Assembly (NCBI GenBank): GCA_965207805.1
Contig: OZ242312.1
Coordinates: forward strand, 1,922,001 to 1,986,000
Origin: Palauibacter sp965207805
GTDB lineage: Bacteria; Gemmatimonadota; Gemmatimonadetes; Palauibacterales; Palauibacteraceae
DNA length: 64,000 nucleotides
Direction: 5' to 3'
Under the pieces are notes generated by a model. That model was given only the letters and a program-made list of their open reading frames with translations, did no database searches and was not told where the DNA came from. This document shows, piece by piece, positions 16,854 to 24,964 of this stretch (position 1 is the stretch's first letter; every line of letters begins with the position of its first letter). Made by a program: the position numbers and the translations under genes.

Positions 16854-17581
16854 TCAGGACGGCGATCTTCTACGTCGCACTCGTGCTTTCAACGATCTTC
16901 TTCGGGGCCATGGCAGCCTTCGTTGCTCTCGTTGGAGGCGGTCGCATCTGGATGGATCGGGCCAACCGGGGCTGGGCTCGCTCCATGCTCTCGGCCGCGG
17001 GTGTGCGCGTCACCGTCCACGGCCTCGAGCACCTCCACCCGTCGGGGGTCCAGATCATCGCCGCGAACCACCAGTCGTACTTCGATATCTGGGCGCTCAT
17101 CGCGGGCCTTCCCGCGTCCGTGCGCTTCATCGCGAAGCGGGAGTTGGCGAACATTCCGATGCTCTCCGTGGGGATGCGTTCCGCGGGGCACGTGCTCATC
17201 GACCGCGACCGGCCTCGCAGCGCGAAGAAGACGCTTCGGGAGGCAGGCGACCGGATGCGGGCCGAGCAGTTGACTCTCGTGCTGTTCCCCGAGGGGACCC
17301 GGTCGCGGGACGGCCGACTGGGGCGTTTCCGGCGAGGTTCCTTCGCGCTGGCCCTGGAGACGCGGGCGTCCCTCGTTCCGGCGGCGGTCGAAGGCGGCCA
17401 GCATGTCTATCCGCCCGGCGCGAAGCGGGTGCGGCGCGGTCCGATCACAGTGCGGCTGGGGCCGCCGATTCGGCTGGAAGGAGCGGAGCCACCCGACCGG
17501 AAGACGCTGATGCTCAAGACCCGCGCCGCCATCGAGGCGATGCTCGCGCAGGGAGAATCAGGCGGCGGCGCGTCCGGTTAG
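16850..17581 (+). CDS. plsC: 1-acyl-sn-glycerol-3-phosphate acyltransferase
   Basis: 243 residues beginning with a hydrophobic membrane anchor (residues ~3-32). The catalytic HX4D motif is NHQSYFD and the glycerophosphate-binding motif is FPEGTRSRDG. It acylates lysophosphatidic acid to phosphatidic acid, the substrate of CdsA encoded 4 kb downstream. The TTG start at 16850 overlaps the thiL stop (TTGA) and is the only start giving a complete anchor. Confidence 0.92.
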   Translation: MIRTAIFYVALVLSTIFFGAMAAFVALVGGGRIWMDRANRGWARSMLSAAGVRVTVHGLEHLHPSGVQIIAANHQSYFDIWALIAGLPASVRFIAKRELANIPMLSVGMRSAGHVLIDRDRPRSAKKTLREAGDRMRAEQLTLVLFPEGTRSRDGRLGRFRRGSFALALETRASLVPAAVEGGQHVYPPGAKRVRRGPITVRLGPPIRLEGAEPPDRKTLMLKTRAAIEAMLAQGESGGGASG

Positions 17582-17593
17582 CCCGCGCGCGAC

Positions 17594-17621
17594 TTGTTCC
17601 GCGGCCGCGGGACCCTATTTT
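17594..17621 (+). promoter_or_regulatory. Predicted eno promoter
   Basis: TTGTTC at 17594-17599 and TATTTT at 17616-17621 are separated by 16 bases, just after plsC. This leaves an untranslated leader of about 90 bases before the eno GTG at 17720. Confidence 0.55.
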
Positions 17622-17719
17622 CCGGCACGGGTGGAGGAAGACGCGATCGTCCGGATCGCCGGGGGGAGGGGACTCGCCTGCATGCACCGCCCCAGACATC
17701 ACCGAAGCCGAAGCGTCCC

Positions 17720-19012
17720 GTGACGGCCATCGTCCGGGTCGTGGGCCGCGAGATCGTCGATTCGCGGGGCAACCCTACGGTCGAAGCCGACGTGCATCTC
17801 GAGAGCGGCGCCGTCGGCCGCGCCGCCGTCCCGAGCGGTGCATCGACGGGAGAGCACGAATCGGTCGAGCTGCGCGACGGCGACCCCGCGCGCTACGACG
17901 GCAAAGGCGTGCTACGGGCGGTCGCGCACGTCAACGGCGAGATCGCGTCGGCGGCGCGGGGCCGCGACGCCTCGGACCAGCGCGGGCTCGACTCCGCGCT
18001 CATCGCGCTCGACGGCACGCCGAACAAGGGCCGCCTCGGGGCGAACGCGATCCTTGCCGTCTCCATGGCGTCGGCGCGAGCGGCCGCGACCTCGGCCGGG
18101 ACGCCCCTGTTCCGACACCTCGGCGCCGGTGATCCGCACCTCCTCCCGGTCCCGATGCTGAACATCCTCAATGGCGGCGTGCACGCGAACAACACCGTCG
18201 ACATTCAGGAGTTCATGATTCTGCCGCTCGGCGCGCGGAGTTTCTCGGACGGTCTTCGGGTCGGCGTGGAAGTGTTCCACGCGCTGAAACGCCGACTGTC
18301 GGACGCCGGGTACGCGACCGCGGTTGGGGACGAGGGTGGGGTGGCTCCGGATCTGTCTTCGAACCGCGAGGCCCTGAATCTCATCATGGCGGCGATCGTC
18401 GACGCGGGTTACGAGCCCGGCGCGGAGGTCGCGCTCTCACTCGACTGTGCCGCATCGGAGTTCTACGACGCGAGGGCCGGAGTGTACCGGCTCGAGAGCG
18501 CCGGTGAGGCCGGAGAACTCGACGCGCGGGACCTCGTGTCGCTCTACGAGAACTGGCTCGAAGCGTATCCCATCGTCTCGATTGAAGACGGGCTCCACGA
18601 AGACGATTGGGAAGGCTGGGCGACCCTCACGTCCCGGATCGGAGACCGCGTCCAACTGGTCGGGGACGACCTCTTCGTGACCAACGTCCATCGTCTGGCG
18701 CGCGGTATCGAGGCCGGGGTCGGGAACGCGATCCTCATCAAGCTCAATCAGATCGGGACCGTGAGCGAGACGCTGGATGCGATCCGGATGGCCGCGGAGG
18801 CGAACTTCGGCATTGTCATTTCGCACCGTTCGGGGGAGACGGCCGACACGTTCATCGCGGACCTCGCGGTGGCGACGAACGCCGGACAGATCAAGACGGG
18901 AAGCGCGTGCCGGTCGGAACGCGTCGCGAAGTACAACCAGCTGCTGCGGATCGAAGAACAGCTCGGCTCCAGCGCGAGCTATCCGGGGTCCGCCGTGTAC
19001 GGAGGCCGGTGA
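17720..19012 (+). CDS. eno: Enolase
   Basis: 430 residues from GTG 17720, which gives the standard N terminus (IVRVVGREIVDSRGNPTVEADV). Catalytic motifs are GASTGEHE, SIEDGLHEDDW, GDDLFVTN, the lysine in LIKLNQIGT, and SHRSGETADTFIADL. It converts 2-phosphoglycerate to phosphoenolpyruvate. The frame stays open upstream into the leader (17594) but that stretch has no enolase content. The TGA overlaps the ATG of the ftsB-like gene (TGATG). Confidence 0.97.
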   Translation: MTAIVRVVGREIVDSRGNPTVEADVHLESGAVGRAAVPSGASTGEHESVELRDGDPARYDGKGVLRAVAHVNGEIASAARGRDASDQRGLDSALIALDGTPNKGRLGANAILAVSMASARAAATSAGTPLFRHLGAGDPHLLPVPMLNILNGGVHANNTVDIQEFMILPLGARSFSDGLRVGVEVFHALKRRLSDAGYATAVGDEGGVAPDLSSNREALNLIMAAIVDAGYEPGAEVALSLDCAASEFYDARAGVYRLESAGEAGELDARDLVSLYENWLEAYPIVSIEDGLHEDDWEGWATLTSRIGDRVQLVGDDLFVTNVHRLARGIEAGVGNAILIKLNQIGTVSETLDAIRMAAEANFGIVISHRSGETADTFIADLAVATNAGQIKTGSACRSERVAKYNQLLRIEEQLGSSASYPGSAVYGGR

Positions 19013-19356
19013 TGGCCGAGGCTGCCAACCGTCGGCTCACGCGGGCCATCACGTTCGTTGCCCTCATCGGAGCGGGTTACTACTGGATGGTGGGCGGAGA
19101 ATACACGAGGGCCGGCCTGATCCGACTCGAGAGGGAGATCGAATCGAGGCGAGCGGAACTGACGGACCGCAAGGATGAACTCGAGTGGATCCAGGCCTGG
19201 GCCGACAGTCTCGTGTCGAACCCCTGGGCGATCGAGCGCGTCGCGCGGGAACGGTACGGGTTCGTCCGGCCCCGAGAGATCCTGGTGCGGTTCGTCGAGC
19301 TGGGTGACGTAACGGATCCTCCCGCGCCGCCCACGCGGGCGAACGTTCCGCCCTGA
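19012..19356 (+). CDS. ftsB: Septum formation initiator (FtsB/DivIC family)
   Basis: 114 residues: a short cytoplasmic N terminus, one membrane segment (about residues 12-28, ITFVALIGAGYYWMVGG) and a coiled coil (residues ~32-65, IRLEREIESRRAELTDRKDELEWI). It ends with the NPWAIERVARERYGFVRPRE signature of DivIC/FtsB. These proteins link FtsQ and FtsL in the divisome. The position directly after eno is the common eno-ftsB arrangement and supports the call. Confidence 0.88.
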   Translation: MAEAANRRLTRAITFVALIGAGYYWMVGGEYTRAGLIRLEREIESRRAELTDRKDELEWIQAWADSLVSNPWAIERVARERYGFVRPREILVRFVELGDVTDPPAPPTRANVPP

Positions 19357-19384
19357 GCCGCAACGCTTTCCCGGGGCCGGCGGC

Positions 19385-19412
19385 TTGCCCCGCGCGCCAC
19401 GACGTGTAGGAT
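19385..19412 (+). promoter_or_regulatory. Predicted promoter for tRNA-Met / thiI
   Basis: TTGCCC at 19385-19390 and TAGGAT at 19407-19412 with a 16-base spacer; the tRNA begins 17 bases after the -10, leaving a short 5' leader for RNase P removal. Confidence 0.5.
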
Positions 19413-19429
19413 AGCGGACCCACAAGCCC

Positions 19430-19503
19430 GGCAGGGTAGCTCAGCCTGGTAGAGCAAGGGACTCATAAGCCCTGGGTCGGGGGTTCAAATCCCCCCCCTG
19501 CCA
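19430..19503 (+). tRNA. tRNA-Met (CAT)
   Basis: A 74-base cloverleaf: 7-bp acceptor stem GGCAGGG/CCCTGCC, D arm GCTC/GAGC, anticodon loop CTCATAA with CAT at 19464-19466, 5-base variable loop, and a perfect GGGGG/CCCCC T stem with TTCAAAT loop. The 1:72 pair is G-C, so it is not an initiator by the usual criterion. Elongator Met is likelier than the lysidine-modified Ile2 reading, but both use CAT. The anticodon stem closes with an A31/G39 mismatch, which is unusual. Discriminator is A and CCA is not encoded. Base 8 is T, the position ThiI modifies. Confidence 0.93.
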
Positions 19504-19509
19504 CTCTTT

Positions 19510-20997
19510 ATGGCGGCGCAACACGAACTCGGAGCCGGGCCCGTGCGGGCCCTCGTACGGTTCTCCGGCGAGCTCTCGACCAAGGCGCGCCGGACGCGGT
19601 CGCGCTTCCAGAACCGGCTCGCGACCAACCTGCGCGATGCGTTCGACGCCGAAGGGATCGACGTCGTGCTCGAACCCGGCTGGAGCCGTTTCCACATCCA
19701 GGGCCCGACCCCGGCCTTTCTCGATCCGCTCCTGCGCACCTTCGGCGTGTCCAGTTGTTCATTGCTGGCGGGCGAGTGCGAAGCCGACCTCGACACGATC
19801 GTCGCCACGGGCACGGACCTCTTCGCCGAGTCCGTGCACGGCCGTAGCTATGCGGTGCGGGCGCGCCGCTCCGGTTCGCACGGCTTTTCCTCCTCCGATA
19901 TCCAACAGCGGCTCGGGGCCGCCCTGAACCCCGGCGCCACCGTCGACCTCGGGGATCCGGACGTCACCGTGTTCGTCGAGGTCCGTGATGACAGGGTCTT
20001 CTTTCACGAGGACAGGGTCCGGGGACCATCCGGCCTGCCGCTCGGGGTGCAGGGACATGCGCTCGCCCTCATCTCCGGCGGCTTCGATTCGGCCGTAGCC
20101 GCCTGGATGGCGCTGCGCCGGGGGATTCGCCTCGACTACATCTTCTGCAATCTCGGCGGGAGCGCCTACGAGCGGATGGTGGTGGAGGTGACGAAGGTTC
20201 TGGCGGATCGCTGGAGCTACGGAACGCGGCCCCGGCTGCATGTCCTCGAGTTCGGCCCGGTCGTGGAGGCCATGCGCGCCCGGGCCAAGCCCGCATACCT
20301 GCAGGTCGTCCTCAAGCGGATGATGTATCGGGCCGCCGCGAAGATCGGGGAACGCATCGGTGCCGAGGCGATCGTCACGGGCGAGTCGGTCGGGCAGGTC
20401 TCTTCTCAGACGCTCCGCAATCTACGCGCGATCGAGAACGCCTCCTCGCTCCCGGTGCTCCGGCCCCTGCTCGGGTTCCACAAGGAGGAGATTCTCGACC
20501 GGGCGCGGGAGATCGGCACCTACGACCTGTCCGCCCGTGTGCGTGAGTACTGCGACCTCGTGCCGCAGCGCCCGGTCACCGCGTCGTCGCCGGAGGCCGC
20601 CGAGGCGCAGGAGTCGGCTGTGGGCTTCGCGGAACTGGGCGAAGCGGTCGCCGGCGCGACGGTGCACGATGTGCGCGCCCTGCGTCCGGAATCGATGGTC
20701 GGAGCGTCCCTGTACGTGACCGACGTGCCCGACGGAGCGGTCATCCTCGACACCCGACCCCGCGACGCGTTCGAGGCCTGGCACTGGCCGGGGGCGACCC
20801 GCCGCGACCTCCCGCAACTCGAGCGGGATTTCGGGGAACTCGATCGCGATACGACCTACGTGCTCTGCTGCAGGGAGGGTGTGCGAACGGCCTACCTGGC
20901 CGAGATCATGCAGCGCGCGGGATACGAGGCCTACTCCTTCCTCGGTGGGGCGCCCCGCATGCGGCGCCTCGCGCGAGGCCGGGCGGGGATCGACTGA
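19510..20997 (+). CDS. thiI: tRNA 4-thiouridine synthase ThiI with rhodanese domain
   Basis: 495 residues. An N-terminal ferredoxin-like/THUMP region (residues ~1-170) binds tRNA. The PP-loop ATPase follows with LISGGFDSAVAAWMA. A conserved Cys sits in REYCDLVPQRPVT, and a C-terminal rhodanese domain has the sulfur-carrying Cys in the loop CREGVR. ThiI makes s4U8 in tRNA and can supply sulfur for thiamine. The ATG at 19510 is only six bases beyond the tRNA-Met 3' end, with no room for a Shine-Dalgarno site, so the mRNA would be nearly leaderless after tRNA processing. Confidence 0.95.
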   Translation: MAAQHELGAGPVRALVRFSGELSTKARRTRSRFQNRLATNLRDAFDAEGIDVVLEPGWSRFHIQGPTPAFLDPLLRTFGVSSCSLLAGECEADLDTIVATGTDLFAESVHGRSYAVRARRSGSHGFSSSDIQQRLGAALNPGATVDLGDPDVTVFVEVRDDRVFFHEDRVRGPSGLPLGVQGHALALISGGFDSAVAAWMALRRGIRLDYIFCNLGGSAYERMVVEVTKVLADRWSYGTRPRLHVLEFGPVVEAMRARAKPAYLQVVLKRMMYRAAAKIGERIGAEAIVTGESVGQVSSQTLRNLRAIENASSLPVLRPLLGFHKEEILDRAREIGTYDLSARVREYCDLVPQRPVTASSPEAAEAQESAVGFAELGEAVAGATVHDVRALRPESMVGASLYVTDVPDGAVILDTRPRDAFEAWHWPGATRRDLPQLERDFGELDRDTTYVLCCREGVRTAYLAEIMQRAGYEAYSFLGGAPRMRRLARGRAGID

Positions 20998-21011
20998 TCG
21001 CGGCTTTTTTT
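20978..21011 (+). terminator. Possible intrinsic terminator after thiI
   Basis: GCCG at 20978-20981 can pair with CGGC at 21001-21004, with an inner GATC-GACT-GATC mini-stem, followed by seven T at 21005-21011. The stem is interrupted, so strength is uncertain. The T run also abuts the uppS -35 element. Confidence 0.35.
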
Positions 21012-21039
21012 GACACCCCCGCCCGTGCGGGGCGAGCTT
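21010..21039 (+). promoter_or_regulatory. Predicted uppS promoter
   Basis: A perfect TTGACA at 21010-21015 and a GAGCTT at 21034-21039, 18 bases apart. The uppS ATG begins 7 bases after the -10, so the transcript probably starts at or within a base or two of the start codon. There is no Shine-Dalgarno sequence. Confidence 0.55.
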
Positions 21040-21046
21040 GGGCCGC

Positions 21047-21802
21047 ATGAGCGGGGAGAAGAGCGGCCTGACGGCGGCCCTGGAAGCCGTGCGGCAGGGG
21101 GAAGTGCCGACCCATGTCGCCGTCATCATGGACGGGAACGGCCGCTGGGCGAGACAGCGTAGCCTGCCGAGATGGGAGGGCCACCGTGCGGGCATGACGG
21201 CGGTGCGCGAGATCATCGAAGGCGCGGTGGAGGCCGGCGTGGCCCATCTCACCCTGTACGCCTTCTCGGACGAAAACTGGTTCCGGCCTTCGATGGAGGT
21301 GGAAGCGCTGATGACGCTCCTCCAGGAGTATGTGAGGAGCCAACGCGAAGCCCTGGTCAGGCACGGAATCCGGGTCACCGTGTTCGGTGACCGGCTGCGG
21401 CTTCCCGAGGAGGCCCGGCGGGCGATCGCGGAACTCGAGGCGTCGACCGAGGGCGGGACGGCTCTCGAAGTGCACCTGGCGATCAGTTACGGATCGCGGG
21501 CGGAACTCGCGGGTGTGGCGCGAGCGCTTGCCCAGCGTTGCCTGGAAGGCGAGCTGGCCCCGGAGGAGATCAACGCCGAACTCTTCGCGGCCGAACTCCT
21601 GACGAGGGACTGGCCGGACCCCGACCTTCTGATCCGGACATCGGGGGAGCAGCGCATCTCCAACTTCCTCCTCTGGCAGCTCGCGTACGCGGAACTCTTC
21701 GTGACGGACGTTCTGTGGCCCGACTTCACCCGCGAGCACCTTTTCGAGGCCCTCGTCGACTATCGGCGCCGGGAGCGGAGATTCGGGTTGGTGAAGACGT
21801 GA
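21047..21802 (+). CDS. uppS: Isoprenyl (undecaprenyl diphosphate) transferase
   Basis: 251 residues. The catalytic aspartate is in AVIMDGNGRWARQR, followed by GHRAGMTAVREII, LYAFSDENWFRP and LLIRTSGEQRISNFLLWQ. It extends farnesyl diphosphate to undecaprenyl diphosphate, the carrier lipid for peptidoglycan and other envelope polymers. ATG 21047 is chosen over the in-frame TTG 21038, which lies in the -10 element. The uppS-cdsA-dxr-rseP order that follows is widespread in bacteria. Confidence 0.95.
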   Translation: MSGEKSGLTAALEAVRQGEVPTHVAVIMDGNGRWARQRSLPRWEGHRAGMTAVREIIEGAVEAGVAHLTLYAFSDENWFRPSMEVEALMTLLQEYVRSQREALVRHGIRVTVFGDRLRLPEEARRAIAELEASTEGGTALEVHLAISYGSRAELAGVARALAQRCLEGELAPEEINAELFAAELLTRDWPDPDLLIRTSGEQRISNFLLWQLAYAELFVTDVLWPDFTREHLFEALVDYRRRERRFGLVKT

Positions 21803-21818
21803 AGCGGCCGGGTCCGGC

Positions 21819-22673
21819 ATGAGTCCCAACCTCCGCAAGAGACTCGCGGTCGCGGGTATCGGCGTTCCCCTCTGCGCGCTGGTGGCCTACGCCGGTGGGG
21901 CGGTCTTCGTCACGGGGCTGGGCGCGGCGGCCGCGCTCGGGTACCGGGAATTCGCGGCGATGATGCGCGATACCGGGACGCGGGTCCTCGCCCTGCCTGG
22001 AGCGGTAGCCGCGTTTCTCTTCCCGTTCGTCGTCTTCGCGGGCGGTCTCGAGGGTGGCGGCTTCTATGCGGCGGGCCTGATGCTCGCGTTCCCCGCGCTC
22101 GCGCTCGCGACGGTCGACCTCTCGGAGCGGCCGATCCGGGCCGCCGCCTGCACGACGTTCGGTGTCTTCTACATCGGGGGGCTGCTCGCGCTGAGCGTCC
22201 CCCTGCGCGAAGGCGGATTCCTGCTGCCGGCCGGTGGCGATGCGAGCGAGGGGCGGATGGCCGGCACGCTTCTCTTCTTGTTCCCGGTCGTCATCACGTG
22301 GCTCGCCGACACGGCGGCGTACGTCGGCGGGCGAGCTCTGGGGAAACGCCCGCTCGCGCCGCGCGTGAGCCCCAACAAGACGGTGGCGGGGGCCGTATGC
22401 GCGCTGTTGGCGGGCCTCGCAACCGCCGTCTTCTATCCGAAATTCCTCCTTCCGGAGATCTGGGCACTGGACCTGGCGTTCACGCTGGCCTTCGGACTGG
22501 TCGTGACGGGGTTCGCGGTCGTCGGCGATCTCGCGGAGTCCGCCCTCAAGCGCGAGTGCGGCGTGAAGGACTCATCGGGCCTGCTCCCGGGGCACGGGGG
22601 GGTGCTGGACCGGCTCGATTCCATCCTGTGGGCGGTCCCGGCCGCGTTCCTCTTCCTCTTCCTCTTCGCGTGA
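21819..22673 (+). CDS. cdsA: Phosphatidate cytidylyltransferase
   Basis: 284 residues with about eight hydrophobic segments. The C-terminal signature is CGVKDSSGLLPGHGGVLDRLDSI, preceded by a conserved SPNKTVAGAV loop. It activates phosphatidic acid with CTP to CDP-diacylglycerol, the branch point for phospholipids. It starts 16 bases after uppS and ends overlapping the dxr GTG (GTGA at 22670-22673). Confidence 0.95.
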   Translation: MSPNLRKRLAVAGIGVPLCALVAYAGGAVFVTGLGAAAALGYREFAAMMRDTGTRVLALPGAVAAFLFPFVVFAGGLEGGGFYAAGLMLAFPALALATVDLSERPIRAAACTTFGVFYIGGLLALSVPLREGGFLLPAGGDASEGRMAGTLLFLFPVVITWLADTAAYVGGRALGKRPLAPRVSPNKTVAGAVCALLAGLATAVFYPKFLLPEIWALDLAFTLAFGLVVTGFAVVGDLAESALKRECGVKDSSGLLPGHGGVLDRLDSILWAVPAAFLFLFLFA

Positions 22674-23836
22674 AGCACGTCGCCGTCCTCGGCGCCACGG
22701 GATCCGTCGGCGCGGGCACGCTCGAGGTGATCCGCCGCCACCCGGAGCGGTTTCGCGCCGCCGTCCTGACGGCGAACCGTCGCTGGGAGGCGCTCGATGC
22801 GCTTGCGCTCGACGGGAATCCCGATTTCGTCGTTCTCGGGACGCCGCCCCCGGGCGACTTCGCGCCGCAGTGGGCCGGGGAGTGGAGGTTCGGCGCGGAG
22901 GCGCTCGCGGCGGCGGCCGGATCGTCCGGAATCGACATCGTTCTCAACGCGATCGTCGGGTTTGCCGGGCTCGACGCGACCTTGGCGGCGCTTCGAGCGG
23001 GGAAGCGGCTGGCACTCGCGAACAAGGAGTCGCTCGTGGCGGGTGGGGACCTCGTGATGCGTGCGCTGCGCCGCGGCGGTGGCGAACTCCTGCCGGTAGA
23101 CAGCGAACACTCCGCGGTCCACCAGTGTCTGGCCGGGCGTCCGGTGTCGGAGGTCGCGCGCGTCACCCTCACGGCTTCGGGCGGTCCATTCCGCGAGTGG
23201 CCGGCGCGGCGACTCGCCACCGTAACGCCCGCCGATGCCCTGCGTCATCCCACGTGGTCGATGGGAGCCAAGATCACGATCGACTCCGCCACGCTGGCGA
23301 ACAAGGCGCTCGAGGTCATCGAGGCGCACACGTTGTTCGACTTTCCCTACGAGAGTATCGAGGTCGTCGTGCACCCCACATCGATCGTCCATTCCGTCGT
23401 CGAATTCAAGGACGGTTCCTCGCTTGCGCAACTGGGCCGGCCGTCGATGGAGATTCCGATCCTGTGGGCGCTCGGCTACCCGGACCGCCTGGACGACGCA
23501 CGTCGGGAGACGGGTTTCGACCCTGTGCGCGATGGTCCGCTGGAGTTCGAACCGGTGCGGGAAGAGGACTTCCCCCTCTTCCGCGCGGGGGTCGCGGCGG
23601 GGAAGGCGGGAGGCGAGTTTCCAGTGGCCTTCAACGCGGCCAACGAGGTTGCGGTCGAGAGGTTCCTGGCCGGGGACGTCGGCTTCAGGGAACTCGCCGA
23701 CGTCGTGCTTCGTACGCTGGAACGATTCTCGTCCCGCGCCATCGAATCGGTGGAGGATGCACGGCGCGTCGACACCCGGGCGCGCGCCATCGCCCGCGAC
23801 CCACATGCGGAGTCCAAGTCGGGAGACGCTGAGTGA
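22670..23836 (+). CDS. dxr: 1-deoxy-D-xylulose 5-phosphate reductoisomerase
   Basis: 388 residues from GTG 22670. NADPH-binding motif VLGATGSVGAGTLEVI, then ANKESLVAGG, PVDSEHSAVHQCL with the metal-binding Asp/Glu, and TWSMGAKITIDSATLANKALEVIEA. It makes 2-C-methyl-D-erythritol 4-phosphate, the committed step of non-mevalonate isoprenoid synthesis, feeding uppS upstream. The frame is open much further upstream within cdsA, but only this start gives the intact N-terminal Rossmann strand. Confidence 0.95.
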   Translation: MKHVAVLGATGSVGAGTLEVIRRHPERFRAAVLTANRRWEALDALALDGNPDFVVLGTPPPGDFAPQWAGEWRFGAEALAAAAGSSGIDIVLNAIVGFAGLDATLAALRAGKRLALANKESLVAGGDLVMRALRRGGGELLPVDSEHSAVHQCLAGRPVSEVARVTLTASGGPFREWPARRLATVTPADALRHPTWSMGAKITIDSATLANKALEVIEAHTLFDFPYESIEVVVHPTSIVHSVVEFKDGSSLAQLGRPSMEIPILWALGYPDRLDDARRETGFDPVRDGPLEFEPVREEDFPLFRAGVAAGKAGGEFPVAFNAANEVAVERFLAGDVGFRELADVVLRTLERFSSRAIESVEDARRVDTRARAIARDPHAESKSGDAE

Positions 23837-24936
23837 TCGTAACGATTCTGGTAACCGTCATCGTCCTGGGCGTGCTCATTTTCGTGCACGAGCTGGGGCA
23901 TTTCGCCGCCGCGAAGAGCGTCGGGATCGACGTGCCGCGGTTTTCGATCGGCCTGGGCCCGAAGATGGTGGGGTTCCGGCGCGGTGGAACGGAGTACGTC
24001 CTCTCATGGATCCCGCTCGGCGGCTACGTCAGAATGGCGGGGATGGCGGACGAGGAAGTGACTTCGACGCTGGAGGGCGGCGGTACCTCGGAAGAGATGG
24101 CGCGGAGCGGGGCGGGACCGGGGCCCGGGGACTTCGACGGGAAGCCGCTCTGGGCCCGCGTCTTCGCCATCTCGGCCGGCGTCATCATGAACTGGATGTT
24201 CGCGGTCGTCGCCTTCGCCGCGATCGCGATGGGGCGCGGCGTGTTCGAGCCGCGGATCGCCGAGGTCGCGCCCGCGTCGCCCGCGGCGGAGGCGGGACTT
24301 CGGAGCGACGACTTGATCCTGCGCGTGGATGGCGCCGCGGTGCACGACCCCGCCCAGGTGACGATGCGGATCGAGCGCCGGGTCGGCGAACCGGTCGACA
24401 TCGTCGTTGAGCGGGGAGGGGAGCAGCTCACTTTCGTCGCGACGCCCGAGGCTGCCGAGCAATACTCGGATCTCACCGGCGAATCGAGGACCGTCGGGCG
24501 CGTCGGGATCACCATCGGCGCCGACGGAGGTCGAGCGGGCCCCGTCGAGGCGCTGGGGCGCGGGTGGTCGAACGCAACCTACTGGGGCGGCGCGGTCCTT
24601 CAGTTCCTCGGAGATCTGGTCACCGGACGAAGTTCGGCGCGAGAGGTCGGCGGCCCCATCCTGATCGGCGAGATTTCCGGGCGCGCCGCGCGCGCGGGAT
24701 TCTGGGAGCTCCTGAGTTTCATGGCGATCATCAGCATCAATCTCGCCATCTTCAATCTGCTGCCGATTCCCGTCCTCGACGGAGGACACCTGCTCTTCCT
24801 CGGGATCGAGGCCATCCGCGGCCGGGCGCTCAGCGTCCAGGCGCGCGTGCGGTTCACGACGGTGGGGATGGTCTTCGTCCTCGCCCTCATGGTGTGGGCC
24901 GTGGGGAACGACGTGCTGAGGGTGATTCTGCGATAG
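23833..24936 (+). CDS. rseP: RIP metalloprotease RseP (site-2 protease)
   Basis: 367 residues. The zinc site HELGH is at residues 19-23 in the first membrane helix, and the second ligand motif NLLPIPVLDGG lies near the C terminus. A single PDZ domain (about residues 135-210) sits between. Site-2 proteases cut membrane anti-sigma factors and signal-peptide remnants. The GTG start overlaps the dxr stop. No anti-sigma factor gene is in the cluster. Confidence 0.94.
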   Translation: MIVTILVTVIVLGVLIFVHELGHFAAAKSVGIDVPRFSIGLGPKMVGFRRGGTEYVLSWIPLGGYVRMAGMADEEVTSTLEGGGTSEEMARSGAGPGPGDFDGKPLWARVFAISAGVIMNWMFAVVAFAAIAMGRGVFEPRIAEVAPASPAAEAGLRSDDLILRVDGAAVHDPAQVTMRIERRVGEPVDIVVERGGEQLTFVATPEAAEQYSDLTGESRTVGRVGITIGADGGRAGPVEALGRGWSNATYWGGAVLQFLGDLVTGRSSAREVGGPILIGEISGRAARAGFWELLSFMAIISINLAIFNLLPIPVLDGGHLLFLGIEAIRGRALSVQARVRFTTVGMVFVLALMVWAVGNDVLRVILR

Positions 24937-24964
24937 GCGGCGGGTGCCGCGCGCAGGGCCGACG

